Counted from the stretch's first letter, positions 10,441 through 22,739 are shown. The stretch: 64,000 nt of DNA from Tetrastigma voinierianum (GCA_016808115.1 JAEQBH010000193.1:2418001-2482000); one strand, 5' to 3'. A program made the numbers and translations. The notes: a model not told the origin generated them from the sequence alone.

Positions 10441-13169
10441 GATGATCGAACTCATTTGATTTTTAATCCATTTTTTAAAGCATATTACAAGATAAATGTT
10501 GATTTGTATGCGAGAAATGTGAATATTTTACTCAAAATTTAATTTTGCGAGAAAAGTATAAGCGAGAAGCTAAAATCGACAAAAACCGAGGGAAAGAGAT
10601 TAGCCTACAAGCACGAGAAATGAAATTAGCAGCTAAAAATCGGATCGACGAGGGAAGCTATTTGTTCAATTATTTCCAAAGTCACGACATCACGAATCGG
10701 TTTTGGGAAAAAATAGAAGACCTCCCAGCAAGCGTAGTGACTTGAAGTTGAGCTTGCAACTAGAATGACCAAGGAAACAAGTGAAAGAGGTTGCGACATA
10801 AGAAGTGTGGTTGGAGCTAAAGGAATTGTGAAGGTAGAGATCTTGGTGGCGACACTGCTACGATGTCGCGGCGCTGATTGGTCTCAGCGAGGTCGCTGAC
10901 GTCAGCGATGTCGCGATGTGGATCCGTCAGTGAAGCCAAACGAAGTCCTTTCCAAGAAACTGAAGTTGCAACCATTTATTAATCAAGGACCAAAAAGCAA
11001 TGTGACCACTCATTCGAGTCCGCGACGAAGAAAAGCGGCGAGAAAGAAATCAGTCGCAGCTAATTTTAAGCCAATTGAGATATTATGCGGCGAAAAACAA
11101 CATGAGGTCGCGACATCACCTTGAGGTCGAGCCTGGAATAGAAGGTTGGAGGCGGTTTGCAGAAAGAGTGAGGTTGCGACCCGAGAAGAAAAATGAACAT
11201 CAAAGGGTGGTGGCATCACCTTGAGGTCGCGACTTAAGTCAAAACACTGTTGTGTGAGGAAGACCGCAGCAGATCGCGACCCGAGAAAAGAGGTCAACCT
11301 AAAGGTCATCTTTACTTGAAATGTGGTAGCAACTTAAACTTGAGGTTGCGACGGTCTTATTTATCGACAAAGGAAGAGTCTGATTCAAAGCGGTCGTGCC
11401 TTAGAAGCGAGGAAGAAGAAAAGACAACGATGTCGCTACGTGAAGCGTGGTCGCGACATCAACTCTTGAAACACACTGAGCAAACAAGGTCGCGACTACA
11501 AGCGATGTGGGCATTTAATCGGCTTGTTAGCAAGGAATCTAGTAGCAGAGGCAATAGGTCGCGATTGAATAAGAGCAAACAAGGGAAATCCATGTCGCGA
11601 CATCAACCACTGAGTGCTTGACGTAGGACGATCTTTGGAGGCTTTCTTTGGGAATTCCACCGGAGCTTTTTGGGGATTCGACCCAATTTCTTTTGATAGT
11701 ATAAATAGACAGTGATAGAATAGTAAAGTAGCTTCCGTCTTCACTACCCAGAAAAGGGGAACGAAGAGGAACTCAGTGTATAGTTTAGAGTAGAATTTTC
11801 TTTATTTTCTTTATTTTTCATTTTTATTTCTTTTAAGTGATCTCGTTTTCTAACATGAAAGCGATTAGGCGAAACTTTATTTACAATTGTTTTCTTTTTA
11901 AATTATTTGCCTTAAAATTTATGAAATCTAGACAAATTTAAGGTTCCTTTTTTCTCGGTTTCATTAACGTTATAGTGGTTGATAGTGATTCGATTCTTTC
12001 AATTTCTTTAATCGCAATTCAATAATTGGAACGCAATTCTGCTGGATTTGAATTATAGTTAGTTACAGTCTTTTCTACAAAAATCTGGAGAACATTATTT
12101 GGGTAGTGATTTACTTGCTTGGTGTTGTTTTTAAATTGATAAGTTCCCCTGGTGATCTAGGAGCTTGCATTTTGAGGGAATGTATCTTGCTCGGAGGGAT
12201 GCCTACGTGACACAAAGACGAGAGATACGGTAGAGCATTCTTTTAAGGTATGTTAGACTACTATTGACGACGCTGAGCTGAAAGTTAATTTGATAAATCC
12301 CATTAAGCTCCATAATTTAAGTTTGAGGGAGTATTTAACAATATAAATAATCGAGAGAGTTCACCTTAATCTAAAGGGTTCTAACCCTGGGTCTGTTAAC
12401 TTAGATCTAATCAAGGGAAAGGACGAACCGATAGATCTGAAGGATGATGCACCAGTTAAGTTATAGAACTTTTGCTAAAATCCTGAGAAATAAGGCAAAA
12501 GATCTGTAATCATCAAGAATTGGGTGTGAATTATTGAGAAAGAAAAATACCCAGATCTTGCAAGAAAAGCATAAATACAAGTAACTAGGTAGAACTTGAT
12601 TTCGAGATAAATAAGAGTTTCTAACCAGTGAATATGGAGAAATCCAACTGTAACATATAGGCAAATCTTGGACAAATCAGATCCATCAATTAAATGAAAC
12701 AGATGTATTTTCTTGCGAGGGGAATTGGCTGACTCGCTATAATTCGCGATAGTTTTCATTTCTAACAGGGAACATATTAGATCCAGTATTTAGTTCTTCA
12801 ATTTTGTAGTTTATTTCATATTCTGTCAATTTCTAGGTTAATAGTCTAGGATTTATTATCTAGTAGATAGGATTCATTATCAAATTCTTTTAGTCCAAAT
12901 ACCATAGAACTTTAGTAGTTGGGGTACTTGATCTCTAATTCATGTCAATCTTTGTGGGAATGATACACGGACTTACATTAGGATTTTACTACTTGTATGA
13001 CGTGCACTTGGGTGTCATAGACTAAGCCAATTTTAAAATCCTAAACATCAAGACCGATTTATTTAATTAATCAAATTTATCCAAAGTGACATGGGTGTAA
13101 GAGAAGTGTAAGGCTCTTGTAACTATGCACATTTGAGGGGTTTTTAGTTTATATAGAAAAAGGCAAACA
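10441..13169 (+). repeat. 3' LTR of Athila#1 (2.7 kb)
   Basis: It begins TGATGATCGAACTC after the polypurine tract and ends ...GGCAAACA at 13169, where similarity to the 5' LTR stops. The first 40 bases align with the start of the Athila#2 LTR at 58425. The part 10680-11610 is full of GTCGCGAC or decayed versions. A TATAAATA box lies at about 11700, with the likely transcription start soon after. The last ~560 bases match 1-534. Confidence 0.85.
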
Positions 13170-13185
13170 GTGATACACTTTCTCT

Positions 13186-14357
13186 GTGTGTGTAAGTAGC
13201 AGGGGCTGCCTGTTGGTTCATATTTTATGCGTCTTTTTATGGTTAAAGGTGTATTACTACAGGGAAAGATCGGAGGACATCATTCCGTGGGTGCCACCGA
13301 TATCCCTCCGCTCCCCGGTCAGGGAAGAAGAAGAGGAGGAAGAGGACGATATGTCCGACTTGGTTCATAATTTTGCCGCTCGGAAGCGGAAGAGAGATGT
13401 TATGCTTGAGTAGTCGGCTAATGTCATTCCCGAAGGGGCCAGAGGATCGAGCCAGCCTTACTCGGATGGGGGTTTAGAAGTGTATGCCATTGTCATCTTG
13501 GGATCACTTGAGATGAGTGTGGATGACCAACTGGCTATGGGAAACGTCACCTTGGAGGAGTCCAAAGAGGGATCTCCAGTTCATGCTGCCCTTTAGGTGG
13601 TACATCTTCCCGAGCAGGCCACCGGTCAGGTAGATAAGGCCAAGTACACCCGGGTTAGTCGCATGAAGCCATTACTTCCTAATCGTATGTTGGTGAATTC
13701 GTATCTCCCTCCGCGCGGTCTGACTCCCCCCATGGAGGAGGTAACAATTCCTAGGCTGGAGGGTGCTCAAGAGATTGTTGATTGGTGGAGGCCATTCAAT
13801 TGGGGCGAATCTTCAGCTGACCGTCTGCACGATCTATACCCGACAATGCTGCGGATGCCCGTAACTGTTCCGGTCTAGGGTCAAGGAGAATAGTATAATA
13901 TCTTGGTCCTTTGCAGTACTAGTAAAGAAGATCTTTAACAAATGATCAAAGATGGGATGCAGGTTTGCAATCGCAACTTTGATCGATCGGCTCTTAGTAA
14001 GCTTAGGCATGCTTTCTCATTCTATTAAATATTTTCTAATCATTGTCCTTATCAGCTGTATGTTTCTTTGCAGTGGTTGCGACTATCAGAAACATGGCCT
14101 TCCAGTATTTGAGAAAGTCGGGCACGGGTTGAGGAGGCGGAGAAGGCTCTGTTTGTATACTTGATCAGTTTTTATGATAAAAAGGCCTTGAGTGCTACCC
14201 TAATAGAGGTAGAGTCAAAATCGAGGCGGCTGGAGTTGGAAGCTAAAGAAGTTGTTGAGAGGCGACTCGTGTTGGGAGCGGAAAAGGAGTAATGGCTGGA
14301 GTCATGAATTGTGATGGCACGGTTGGAAGATCGATGCGGTAGGTAGCTGAATTGTGT
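13186..14357 (+). pseudogene. Antisense ORF of Tat#1, first part
   Basis: This frame runs opposite to gag-pol of Tat#1, which matches the antisense ORFs described between pol and the 3' LTR in Tat-lineage elements; their function is unknown. Visible blocks are a stretch of acidic residues followed by a basic motif (NFAARKRKRD, about 13375-13400), a motif DWWRPFNWGESSADRL (about 13775-13825), and from 14090 to 14300 a charged region rich in Glu, Leu and Arg (KSRRLELEAKEVVERR) likely to form a coiled coil. Frameshifts and stops separate them. It resumes at 21870 beyond an inserted element. Confidence 0.65.
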
Positions 14358-15738
14358 TGCACGGAGGTGGTCCGGAATCAACAAAATTTATAAACCAATT
14401 TCCTCCTACTGCCATAGCAATGCTACTACAGTATAGTGGCTCTAGGGTCGAACACAGGGATGGGTTTTCTTCGCACAAATGACTTGTAGTGAAGGCTAAA
14501 TTGGTGAATTTAGTTTGGATTCAAGGATTTTGTAAAAATAAGGGGTGTAATGGTTGAAAACTGGAAATAAACTGGAAATAAATTGGAGAAAAATATAAAA
14601 GAAAACTCCTTGAAGTATCAGGCTACTGGATTTGAGCTCTAAAGGGAACTGAGGGGTCCTTGGGCCCTATTCCTCTCGTTGGGGAGGATGACCTGTAGTC
14701 ATCTCCCGAATCGGTTCTTCATTTAGCTATAAAAATTGACCCAAGACAACTATCCTTTGGAAATGGTACTCACTGAGCATCAGTGGTTTCATGCAGTGGC
14801 AAACAAGTCTCCTTGACTCACCTTCCAATGACTAATAGATGATAACTAATGAATCTCAGTGGATCTAGCAATACGCATCCACTGAACCATAAAAGATTAT
14901 CAAATACGGATCATTCTAGGTGAATATAAGGGATCTAAACCTAGAGTTCAAAAGAAACACAAAACTACCAGTGAGTACCTGCGTGAAAACCATGAGAACC
15001 ACCTAAGTTTTGGATCTGCACAGTGGCCTTCTCAGCTAAAGGGAGGAAGGTTTCTATCCACTCATCCTCTGAGTTGTCATCCTCGGAGGGTGTTTGGCTA
15101 GTGAGAAAGGGAGAGAAATTGAGGGAAAAAGAGCGGGAGTTATTGAAAGCTTCCCGCCCAAAAAGTTTTATTAATGAGCAAAAGGTTTCTGGTTACAATG
15201 CTTGCTTGGGCTTATATACTGCCCAAAACAATACAAATTGCCAAAATAAACAAAAGCATTTAACTATTACAAGGACAAAATGGGAAGAAATAAAAAAAGG
15301 AACAAAAAGTCGGCGCGAAGGTGAGCAATTGGCATGACAGGAGCAATTTCGCGGGTTCGCGAGGAAATTTTTACTTGGTGAGAAAATTGCAGCACTGCAA
15401 AATTTAAGTAGGTTGCAAAAATTCGCAACACGCAAAATTTTCAAGTTGCAAAATGTGAGAAGCCCTGCTCCTTCCCACCTAACCCTACTTTATCACTACT
15501 CTTTTCTTACGTTTTGATTTGCAGGTATGAGTTGAACTTGGATTCTCCATGGTTGAGCATAATCCCTATCTATGGAATAAAAAGCCTGCAAAAACAACAA
15601 AACTTGCCAAAAAATTTGATTAGTAGCTTTGCTAGGTCCTTAACATGCCAATTGGGTTAGTGGGCTGCATTAGTACACAAAAGTTCTCAAAACTGTATTA
15701 ATAAAGGGTGCGAAAATAGCACTTTTGGGTGGTCATCA
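14358..15738 (-). repeat. LTR A, 3' LTR of the gag-only element
   Basis: 1381 bp. On the minus strand it starts TGATGACCACCC right after the polypurine run AAGCTTGGGG, and ends ...GTGCA at 14358. A TATATAAG box lies on the minus strand at 15211-15218. It matches C (1382 bp), D at 32023-33331 and E at 51258-51770; a landmark shared by all is GTGGCTCTAGGGTCGAA, or a close variant, near the right-hand part of the first 110 bases. Confidence 0.85.
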
Positions 15739-17990
15739 CACCCCAAGCTTGACACACATTGAAGTGGTCATAGCAATTGAAGAAGAAGAAAGCAATCAAA
15801 AGCAAGATGAGCTATACATATATCTACACAAAAATGGTTTTCAAAATCATTAAAGTGATAAAACCCAACCTGCAGCGTAAGTTATCAAAGCCTTGTTCAA
15901 TGACCATCTCAAGAAGAGTGTGTGCTATATAAAATCAAGTGTCAACTCCTAGAGAACCAACCTAACATCTTCCACAAAAACCTAAGTGTTAACTTGATTA
16001 GTTTTCAAAAATAATCTGTCAAGCGATATCTCCTGACTGCTCTTGTGCAAACAGCAAGTAGCTTGACCTCAATAAATCATGACCCACTTTTATTCCATAA
16101 CTCATTTTTTTTGATGTAGGGGTGCAATGCTGAGTGTATCTAACTCGCAAATGTCCATGTAACGAGGGTCCACCGATGACTCCCAACCAATTAAGGCTTA
16201 GGGCATCAAGTCATAAGGATCTCTCAACCACTAACTCTTCAGGTTTCGGCCCAGACTTTAATGAGCTAGAAATTCCAACACCTACAATTTTCTAAACCCT
16301 GCCTATTCACCCATGTAATGAGCACAAAGTCGGTGGCTCCCAACCAGTTGGCTTAGGGCACCCGACTTTAAAGACTTTCGCCACATACCCCTCGGACCAT
16401 GCTCGGGTTTTAAGACAAAGCGTCACAAATTTTCTTTTTTTTTTTTTTCTTTTTTTAAAAGGCTCGTGGTCTTTTATTCGGGGGGTCTAGACCTTGATTA
16501 AAGGTGGTCGAGAGGTACTGAAGTAGAACTTTGCGGGAGCTTAGGAGGTAAGGTGGTTTTTCGACTATAAATGAAATCTAATGTGCTGTCATGTGGTTAG
16601 TTAAATGTGCTGAAAAAGGTCGAATACTATAAAATTTCAACATGTTATCAGCTCTGACTAAGCATAACACCATTCTAACATCCAACAACATTGAACAAAA
16701 ATTTCAATTTCTCTATCTTGCAAAAATTTACGAGCATTACAAAAAAAAAAAAAAAAAAAAAAAGTTCTGAAAATCAGAAACTAAAAGCATGAACTAGAAA
16801 CTAAAAAAGAAATTTATTGTAAAAAAAAAAAAATTAACTTGACAAAGTCATTTTAACTAGAGACTTGCTTTCAAAAGCAAAACAACACTTCCTTCCTTAA
16901 CTCTCCCCCGACCAAATTCCAACATTGTCCTCAATGTATTTATGGGGTAAATTTAAGGAGAGATCCTATGATAAAATGTACACCCATTGTTGGATAGGAG
17001 ACTTCATGGCTCCCTAGAGACCTTATTCACTCCATTTGAGCTTCAAATGAACAAGTTGGAAGAAGAAAAGAGAGGAAAAAAGTGACCACTTGGAGAATTT
17101 TTAAAATTATGCCTTTATCATAATTTCAAAAGTTTTTTTTCTAGCTATATTTAGATTTGACACTCTCTAAGCTTTTCAACGATACCAAAATTACCCAAAA
17201 CGGAGTTCGGTTATGGCCAAAACAAAATGGGGGTGCAGAAAAAGGGAAGTTGCGAAAAAGGGTTGCAAAATGCTAAAATTCGCAACTTGCGAATTTTCGC
17301 AACCGATTTTTTTTTTTTAAGAAAAATATTTTTTTGAAATATATATATATAAATAAAAGAAAATTCATTTTTAAAATATATTTATAAAATAAAAGAATTT
17401 TTTTTTTAATATATATCACTATATATATATATATATGCTGCTATATATATATATATATATATATCTATATCTATACATAAAAAAATTTTTTAACATAAAG
17501 ACAAAATTGCTATAGTACATTGCTCTGATGCCATGCCAAATTGATGTATAGGTACATGTGCTTTCTGGTGTGGTTGCGAAAATTCGCAACTGCTTGAGAG
17601 TGTTCTGCTTGAGAAGTTTGTAGGTTCTTTCCTTTGAAGACTCACGGACCTCCTTTGCTTTCTGGGGTGACCTGAAACTGCAAAAATAAACACAAGAAAA
17701 AAATTTAAAAAAATTAAAAAAAATAAATACTGAAAAATGAAAAATAAGCTAGAAACAAAGATTAACTTAAAATTAGAGAAAATTTAAAGAGAAAAATTGA
17801 ATAAAGCAAAATCAAATCAAATCAAATCAAAATCAAAACAAAAAGTGAATGAACTCTGCAGTCTCAGGGGAGACTGAGTCCACTCAAACCAGTTTCTCAG
17901 GCCTTGTATAGTGGTCTTTGGAGGAGCTGGTGGAGAGTGGTGGAAGTGCGAGGTCCGAGTGCTCCAATGAACAGGTGGTAGAGCCGTCAG
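15739..17990 (-). other. 3' noncoding region of the gag-only element, low-complexity rich
   Basis: No gene seen. It contains a T-run at 16430-16457, an A-run at 16740-16763 and AT repeats at 17330-17470. At about 17171-17215 on the plus strand there is a phrase (CAACGATACCAAAATTACCC then GGAGTTCGG) that recurs in the LTR sequences at 39837 and 42005. Confidence 0.6.
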
Positions 17991-18960
17991 CATTGCCATG
18001 CAACATAGTACATAATGTCTTTTGATGTAGTGGTGAAAGTTTGAACATAAGCCACTAACTTCCTAAAGTATTGCATAGGCAGTGCAGATGGGATGGCCTT
18101 AGCAGTAGGTGTTTCAGGTGTTGAATGTCCTACATGTGTAGGCAGGATGTGCACTAGGTTAAGATAGGGTGCTGCTGGCAGTGGGCTGTTGGGGGCTTGG
18201 GTAGTGGCACTAGGATCCAATTTTGTGGGAAGTGGTTTAAAAATAAGATTTTGGGGCTCTTCCATTGCTTCCATGCACCCTTGCCCTTCGATCGGCAATG
18301 GGAGATTGCTTCATTTCTTTGTTCTGATGCTCCTCCATGGTGTCGATTAGGCACTTTCTTTCTCTGGATGAATATCTTCTTGGTGGTGAGCCGCAAGATT
18401 GATTTGCGGAATTTGTCAAATTTATGATCAATTTCGCTTTGAAGTCTATCAATTCTCTTGTCCACATTGTTTTCCACAGTGTCTGAAATTTTGACTTAGT
18501 GAGCGTGATTGCCTTGCTTCCTGAAGTCACCGCAAGCTTCTTAAGGTTCATAATGACTTGTTCAAGCGGAGGTTGGCGTGGTGGTTGAGTGAGATGAAGA
18601 AGCATACTGTGAATGTGCAGGAGGTGCATATTGTGGAGGTTTTAGTCCCCATGAAAGATTTAGGTGGTTCCCCCAATTAGGGTTGTAAGCATTTCCATAT
18701 GGTGCATTTTTTAGAGGCATAATGCATGAGGGTGCACTCATTCGTGGAGGGTTTCTATAGTCCCACAAGGACCTATATGCGTTTGGATTTCTCTCCACAG
18801 GTTGCTGACTCTGCTGTTCTTTAGGAGGAGGTTCCATTTGGTTCATGCTTGAGATCACTGCAGCTTCTGGTTCCTGTGGGAGACTGACCTTGACTAACTG
18901 ACCTCCAGAATTCCTTACCACTGTAACATGCACTCCTGTTGGAAAACAAGGCAACACAAA
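17991..18960 (-). pseudogene. Athila-like gag C-terminal region, broken
   Basis: Read on the minus strand from about 18960 (the open frame from 18990 merely translates an A-rich tract). It shows PYGNAYNPNWGNHLNLSWG (about 18645-18705), the hallmark block of the Athila gag C-terminus, followed by a QYA-rich stretch (about 18620). After a frameshift comes a heptad-like region rich in Leu, Ile, Lys and Asp (ITLTKSKF..., RIDRLQSEIDHKFDKF at 18420-18470) typical of the coiled part. Frames shift at least three times. It would have supplied a capsid-like protein; it is not intact. Confidence 0.75.
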
Positions 18961-19168
18961 AAAAAAAAAAACAAAAAAACCAAAAAACAAAAAACAAAAA
19001 AAAACAATTCTACCTAAAAGGGGTAATGTTAGCTAAAACAAAAAATAAACAGTGAAACAAAATTAACAAACTGATAGAAAAATGCTAAACAAAAAAGTAA
19101 AAGTAAATTCACTAGATCTTGTGATGAGGATCACAAGTGTTACTTATGTTGTCATTTTCACTTAGGAA

Positions 19169-19189
19169 CCATCCCTAGCAACGACGCCA
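19169..19189 (-). other. Primer-binding site of the gag-only element (tRNA-Asp type)
   Basis: The minus strand reads TGGCGTCGTTGCTAGGGATGG, the Athila tRNA-Asp site with three changes. It lies ten bases after the end of LTR B, as expected. This fixes the minus-strand orientation and the tie to the Athila group. Confidence 0.85.
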
Positions 19190-19198
19190 TTTAATTCG

Positions 19199-20025
19199 TG
19201 GCATAGAGGGTATCCTGAATCAACAAAATTTATAAACCTAATACCTCTTCCTGTCATAGCATTGCTACTATAGTATAGTGGCTCTAGGGTCGAACACAGG
19301 GATGGGTTTTCTTCGCACAAATGACTTGCAGTGGGGTTCAAAATGGTGAATTTGTTTTGGATTTTGGGGTTTGCTAAAAATAGTGAGGTGAAATGTTTGG
19401 AAACTTAAAGTATAATAAGTTAAAATGTAAAATAGAACTTCTTGAAGTGTTAGGTCATTGGGGTTGGATTCCCAGGGCAACTGAGGGTTTCCAGGGTCCT
19501 TTCCTCATGTTGGGGAGGATGACCTATATTCATCTCCAGAACCAGATCTCCCTTTAGCTATAAAACCTAACCCTTAATAACTATCCTTTGAAAAATGGTA
19601 TTCACTGAGCATAAGTGGTCTCGAATAGTGGAAAACAATTCTCCTTGACTCACCTTCCAATGACTAATAGATGATAACTAATGAATCTCAGTGGATCTAG
19701 CAATAAGCATCCACTGAACCCTAAAAGATTATCAAATACGGACCATTCAAGGTGAATATAAGGGATCTAAACTTATAGTTCAAAGGAAACACAAAAATGC
19801 CAATGAGTACCTGCATGAAAACTATGAAAACCTCCAATTGCCTTAGGATCCTGTTCCCGCAGCCTTTTACTTCAAGGAGGAAAGGGTTCTAGCCACTCAT
19901 CCTCTGAGTTGTCATCCTCAGAGGCTGTTTGGCTAGTGAGAAAGGAAGTGAGAGAAAGGAGAAAATGAAGAGCGAAGGAGAGGCTGAAATCTTCCTACCT
20001 AAAAAGCTTTTAAAAATTGGCTCGT
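19199..20025 (-). repeat. LTR B, partial LTR inside the gag-only element
   Basis: Matches the first ~830 bases of LTR A (plus-strand order): TGGCATAGAGGG..., the GTGGCTCTAGGGTCGAA landmark and the CCACTCATCCTCTGAGTTG segment. Similarity stops near 20013-20035, where the sequence switches to a second copy of the gag region. Confidence 0.8.
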
Positions 20026-20029
20026 ACAA

Positions 20030-20482
20030 AGCTGAGGAGGGTGCATATTGTAGGAGTTTTTGGTCCACGTGAAAGATTTAGGTGGTTCTGACTAGGGTTG
20101 TAAGCATTTCCATATGGTGCATTTGTTAGAGGGCTGTCATGCGGCCGGAACACTCATCCGTGGAGGGGTTCCTCACCAAGTCCCCTCTATGAGCCTACTG
20201 TGCCGTTTAGGTTTCTCCTCGCTTGAGATCTGAACTGTGTAAAACCTTCATGTGGGGGTTCATTACGATCCACAGTTCAAGCGATTGGAACATGCACTCC
20301 TGTAGTAAGAATAGGGCAAGCACAAGACAACAAAGAAACAATCATACTTTTTTTTTTCAATGAAACTAAAAAAAAAAAAAACTGACAATAAAATGATAAA
20401 AGAAAATTCACCAGAACTTGTGATGAGGATCATAGAGAGTGTTCAAACATTAATGTTTGCACTAAGGCACCATCCTGATTAC
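20030..20482 (-). repeat. Second copy of gag/leader segment with decayed primer site
   Basis: Aligns with 18610-19198: the CATATTGTAGGAG and CATTTCCATATGGTGCATTT phrases recur in order. The primer site before LTR C is eroded (around 20465-20482). It shows that an LTR-end, primer-site and gag segment of about 1.4 kb was duplicated in tandem. Confidence 0.75.
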
Positions 20483-21864
20483 TGGCATACATTGATTAAA
20501 GTGTTCTTTGGAAGTTGATTAAGGAAACAAGCAGAATTATAAACCTATTTCACCTTTCTTTATCATTAGGAATGCTACTACGGTATAGTGGCTCTAGGGT
20601 CGAACACATGGATGAGTTTTCTTCCCACAAATGACTTGTAGTGAAGGCCAAATTTGTGAATTTGGTTTTGATTCAGGGATTTTGTAAGAACAGAGGGTGT
20701 AATGGTTATAAACTGGAAATAATCTGGAGAAAAATATAAAAGAAAACTCCTTGAAGTATCAGGCTACTGGATTTGAGCTCTAAAGGGGCGGGGATTGTGG
20801 GATTTCTATTCTCAGTTGGGAGGATGACTATCAGTCATGTCCCGAGCCAGGTTCAGCTATTTGTATAAAAATTAACCCCAAAGACAACTATCGGCTTTGG
20901 AAATGGTACTCCACCAGAGCATCGATGGTTTCATATCACGGTGAGAAATAGTCTCATGATCATATTCCATGACTAATAGATGATAACTAATGAATCTCCA
21001 GTGGATTAAACAATAAGCATCCACTTTGAACCCTCAAAGGTGTGTCAAATGGGATTGAGTCAAAATTGAATCTAAGGGATCTAAACCTAGAGTTCAAAGG
21101 AAACACAAAAATGCCAGTGAGTACCTGCGTGAAAACCATGAGAACCTCTAGTTGCCCTTTTAGATCCACACGCACCCTAGCCAGCCATTCTCCATTCGGG
21201 AGGGGAAAGGTTTCTAGCCACTCATCCCTCAGAGTTCTCATCCTCGGAGGGTGTTTGGCTAGTGAGAAGGGAGAGAGGTGAGGAAAAGAGCGGGGAGGCG
21301 CTAAAGCTTCCCGCCCAAAAAGTTTTATTAATGAGCAAAGGTCTCAGTTACAGTGTTTGCCAGAGCTTATATCTTGCTTGAAACAAGTACAATTACTCAT
21401 CAACCAACCTTTAGCTATTATGGGGACAAAATGGGAAGAAATCAAAGAGGAACAAAAGTCAGGTGTACGAAAGGTGAGCAGGTGGCGGGGGTAAGCGAGT
21501 TTTGCGGGTTTGCGAAATTTTTGCAAGACTAACACGATGAAGTTGTGGTCGCCAAACTACAAGGGCCTGGGGTTTCAAAATTTCATGGGCCTTCCTCCTT
21601 ACTCTTCTACTTTCTGCTTCACATAACTTTCTTCTGGTTTTGATTTGCGGGTATGAGTTGAACTTGAGTTTATATGAGTTAATTTGAATCACTATCTATG
21701 AAAATTTACATAAAAGCTTGCAAAAAACAAAAGTTATATAAGTTTTATTAATAGCTTTGTTAGGTCCTTAACATGCCAATTGGATTAATTAGGCTGATTA
21801 GTACACAAAAAGTGCTCAAAACATGTATTAATAAGGGTGTAAAATAACACTTTTTGGTTAGTAA
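20483..21864 (-). repeat. LTR C, 5' LTR of the gag-only element
   Basis: 1382 bp, the same length as LTR A, starting TGGCATACATTG (plus-strand order). The right end is a few bases short of the expected ...CATCA terminus and is followed by TGTGT, the presumed target duplication. A TATA-like run lies on the minus strand near 21366. Confidence 0.8.
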
Positions 21865-21869
21865 TGTGT

Positions 21870-22420
21870 GGCAGACTACAGATGGAATCCTAAACTAGCG
21901 GGGTTCGGTGTAGCCGCGAAGGCGCTCGGCCGGAAGATGGAGTCTGAGTTGGATGTGGCTCCACTTGAGGCTTTGGTACGCTACGAAGAGCTTGCGGGAT
22001 GGCGGAGGAGGAGGGTGGCGATCTTACAGATGGCCGAGGTTTCATTACTCATGGAGATTGGGGCGGCGATGAGTTATGCGCGCTTTCCATGCAGAGGTTT
22101 CTAAAGAGAAGAAAGCCTTGGAGCGAGGGTCATGATCTTGGCTTGCAGCCATATTTGAGTGAGTGTTTGCTGCACCATTATTATAACATTTATGGATGTG
22201 GCCAGAAGATCCATCAGGGATCTTTGGTGCGTCGAGCCATTAACTCCAGATTTTTTCGTTAACCCTCGATGCCCCCCAACCGCTGTTTTTACCGGGGCCA
22301 ACGTTGCTACAAAGACGGGTGTTAGCGAAAGGGTCGATCACTCCTCCACCGCCAGAGCAAATATAGGTGATAACCCTAATTCTCTGTCCGTGGTAGCCGG
22401 TGTATCTTGTGGGAGTTAGG
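21870..22420 (+). pseudogene. Antisense ORF of Tat#1, second part
   Basis: Continues the plus-strand frame broken at 14357. Readable pieces are a basic and acidic helical stretch (EALVRYEELAGWRRRR at about 21990-22015) and an HAEVSKEKKALE-like coil near 22085-22120, then a Pro/Ser-rich tail. The stop near 22420 precedes a noncoding stretch. It has the general make-up of Tat antisense ORF products; function unknown. Confidence 0.55.
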
Positions 22421-22739
22421 GGTGGCATCCTGTGGTTTCTTTTCCCACCCCGACACCTTTGCCCCCATTTTGTATCCTAACATTTTTATATGATGTAACC
22501 GGGCTTGTTAACGAACTTTGCGATTTTACTGAACACTCCTTTTTGAACCAAGTAGGTTATTTTTTGTTTAACAAGATGGCACTGATGCGTACTGAGTAGT
22601 GTGTAGTCCAGGTTTGAGCGATTGCTTCCTTCTGTGCCTTATAACTTACCATCCGAGCATCAAAGAAATTGGTCTGGGGAGGCGCCTTTCTTTTTCGAAC
22701 TTTCGTACGTCCGGTAGTCATCCGACCATTCTGGCGGGA
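22421..22739. other. Spacer between antisense ORF and tandem array of Tat#1
   Basis: No gene seen. It contains pyrimidine-rich runs (purine-rich on the minus strand) such as TTTCTTTTCCCACCCC near 22437, but none can be assigned firmly as the Tat polypurine tract. Confidence 0.4.

Larger units (their letters stand above)
1..13169 (+). mobile_element. Athila-type Ty3/gypsy retrotransposon (Athila#1), left end outside window
   Basis: Two copies of one sequence bracket this element: bases 1-534 match about 12610-13169, allowing for indels. They are the tail of the 5' LTR and the tail of the complete 3' LTR. Between them, in order on the plus strand, are a tRNA-Asp-type primer site, gag, protease, RT, RNase H, integrase, a second post-pol ORF, a polypurine tract and the 3' LTR. 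That order and the primer type define the Athila lineage. All coding parts are broken by stops and frameshifts, so the copy is dead. It sits against the antisense-ORF region of the minus-strand Tat#1 element, so it probably inserted into Tat#1. The left junction lies outside the window and the target duplication cannot be tested. Confidence 0.9.
14358..21864 (-). mobile_element. Athila-related gag-only element with internal tandem duplication (LTR-gag-LTR-gag-LTR)
   Basis: Three copies of one LTR lie in the same orientation: A 14358-15738, B 19199-~20025 (partial) and C 20483-21864. TGTGT lies just left of A (14353-14357) and just right of C (21865-21869), so the whole block looks like one insertion into the Tat#1 antisense ORF. 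On the minus strand C is the 5' LTR and A the 3' LTR. The only coding content is Athila-like gag; no protease, RT or integrase is seen. This fits non-autonomous elements that keep gag only (TR-GAG type). Its enzymes would have to come from another element. Confidence 0.75.

Noticed and set aside
18960..18990. Methionine start with a Phe-rich leader resembling a membrane segment in the gag-only element
   Set aside because: It is the translation of an A-rich low-complexity tract on the plus strand, not a signal peptide.
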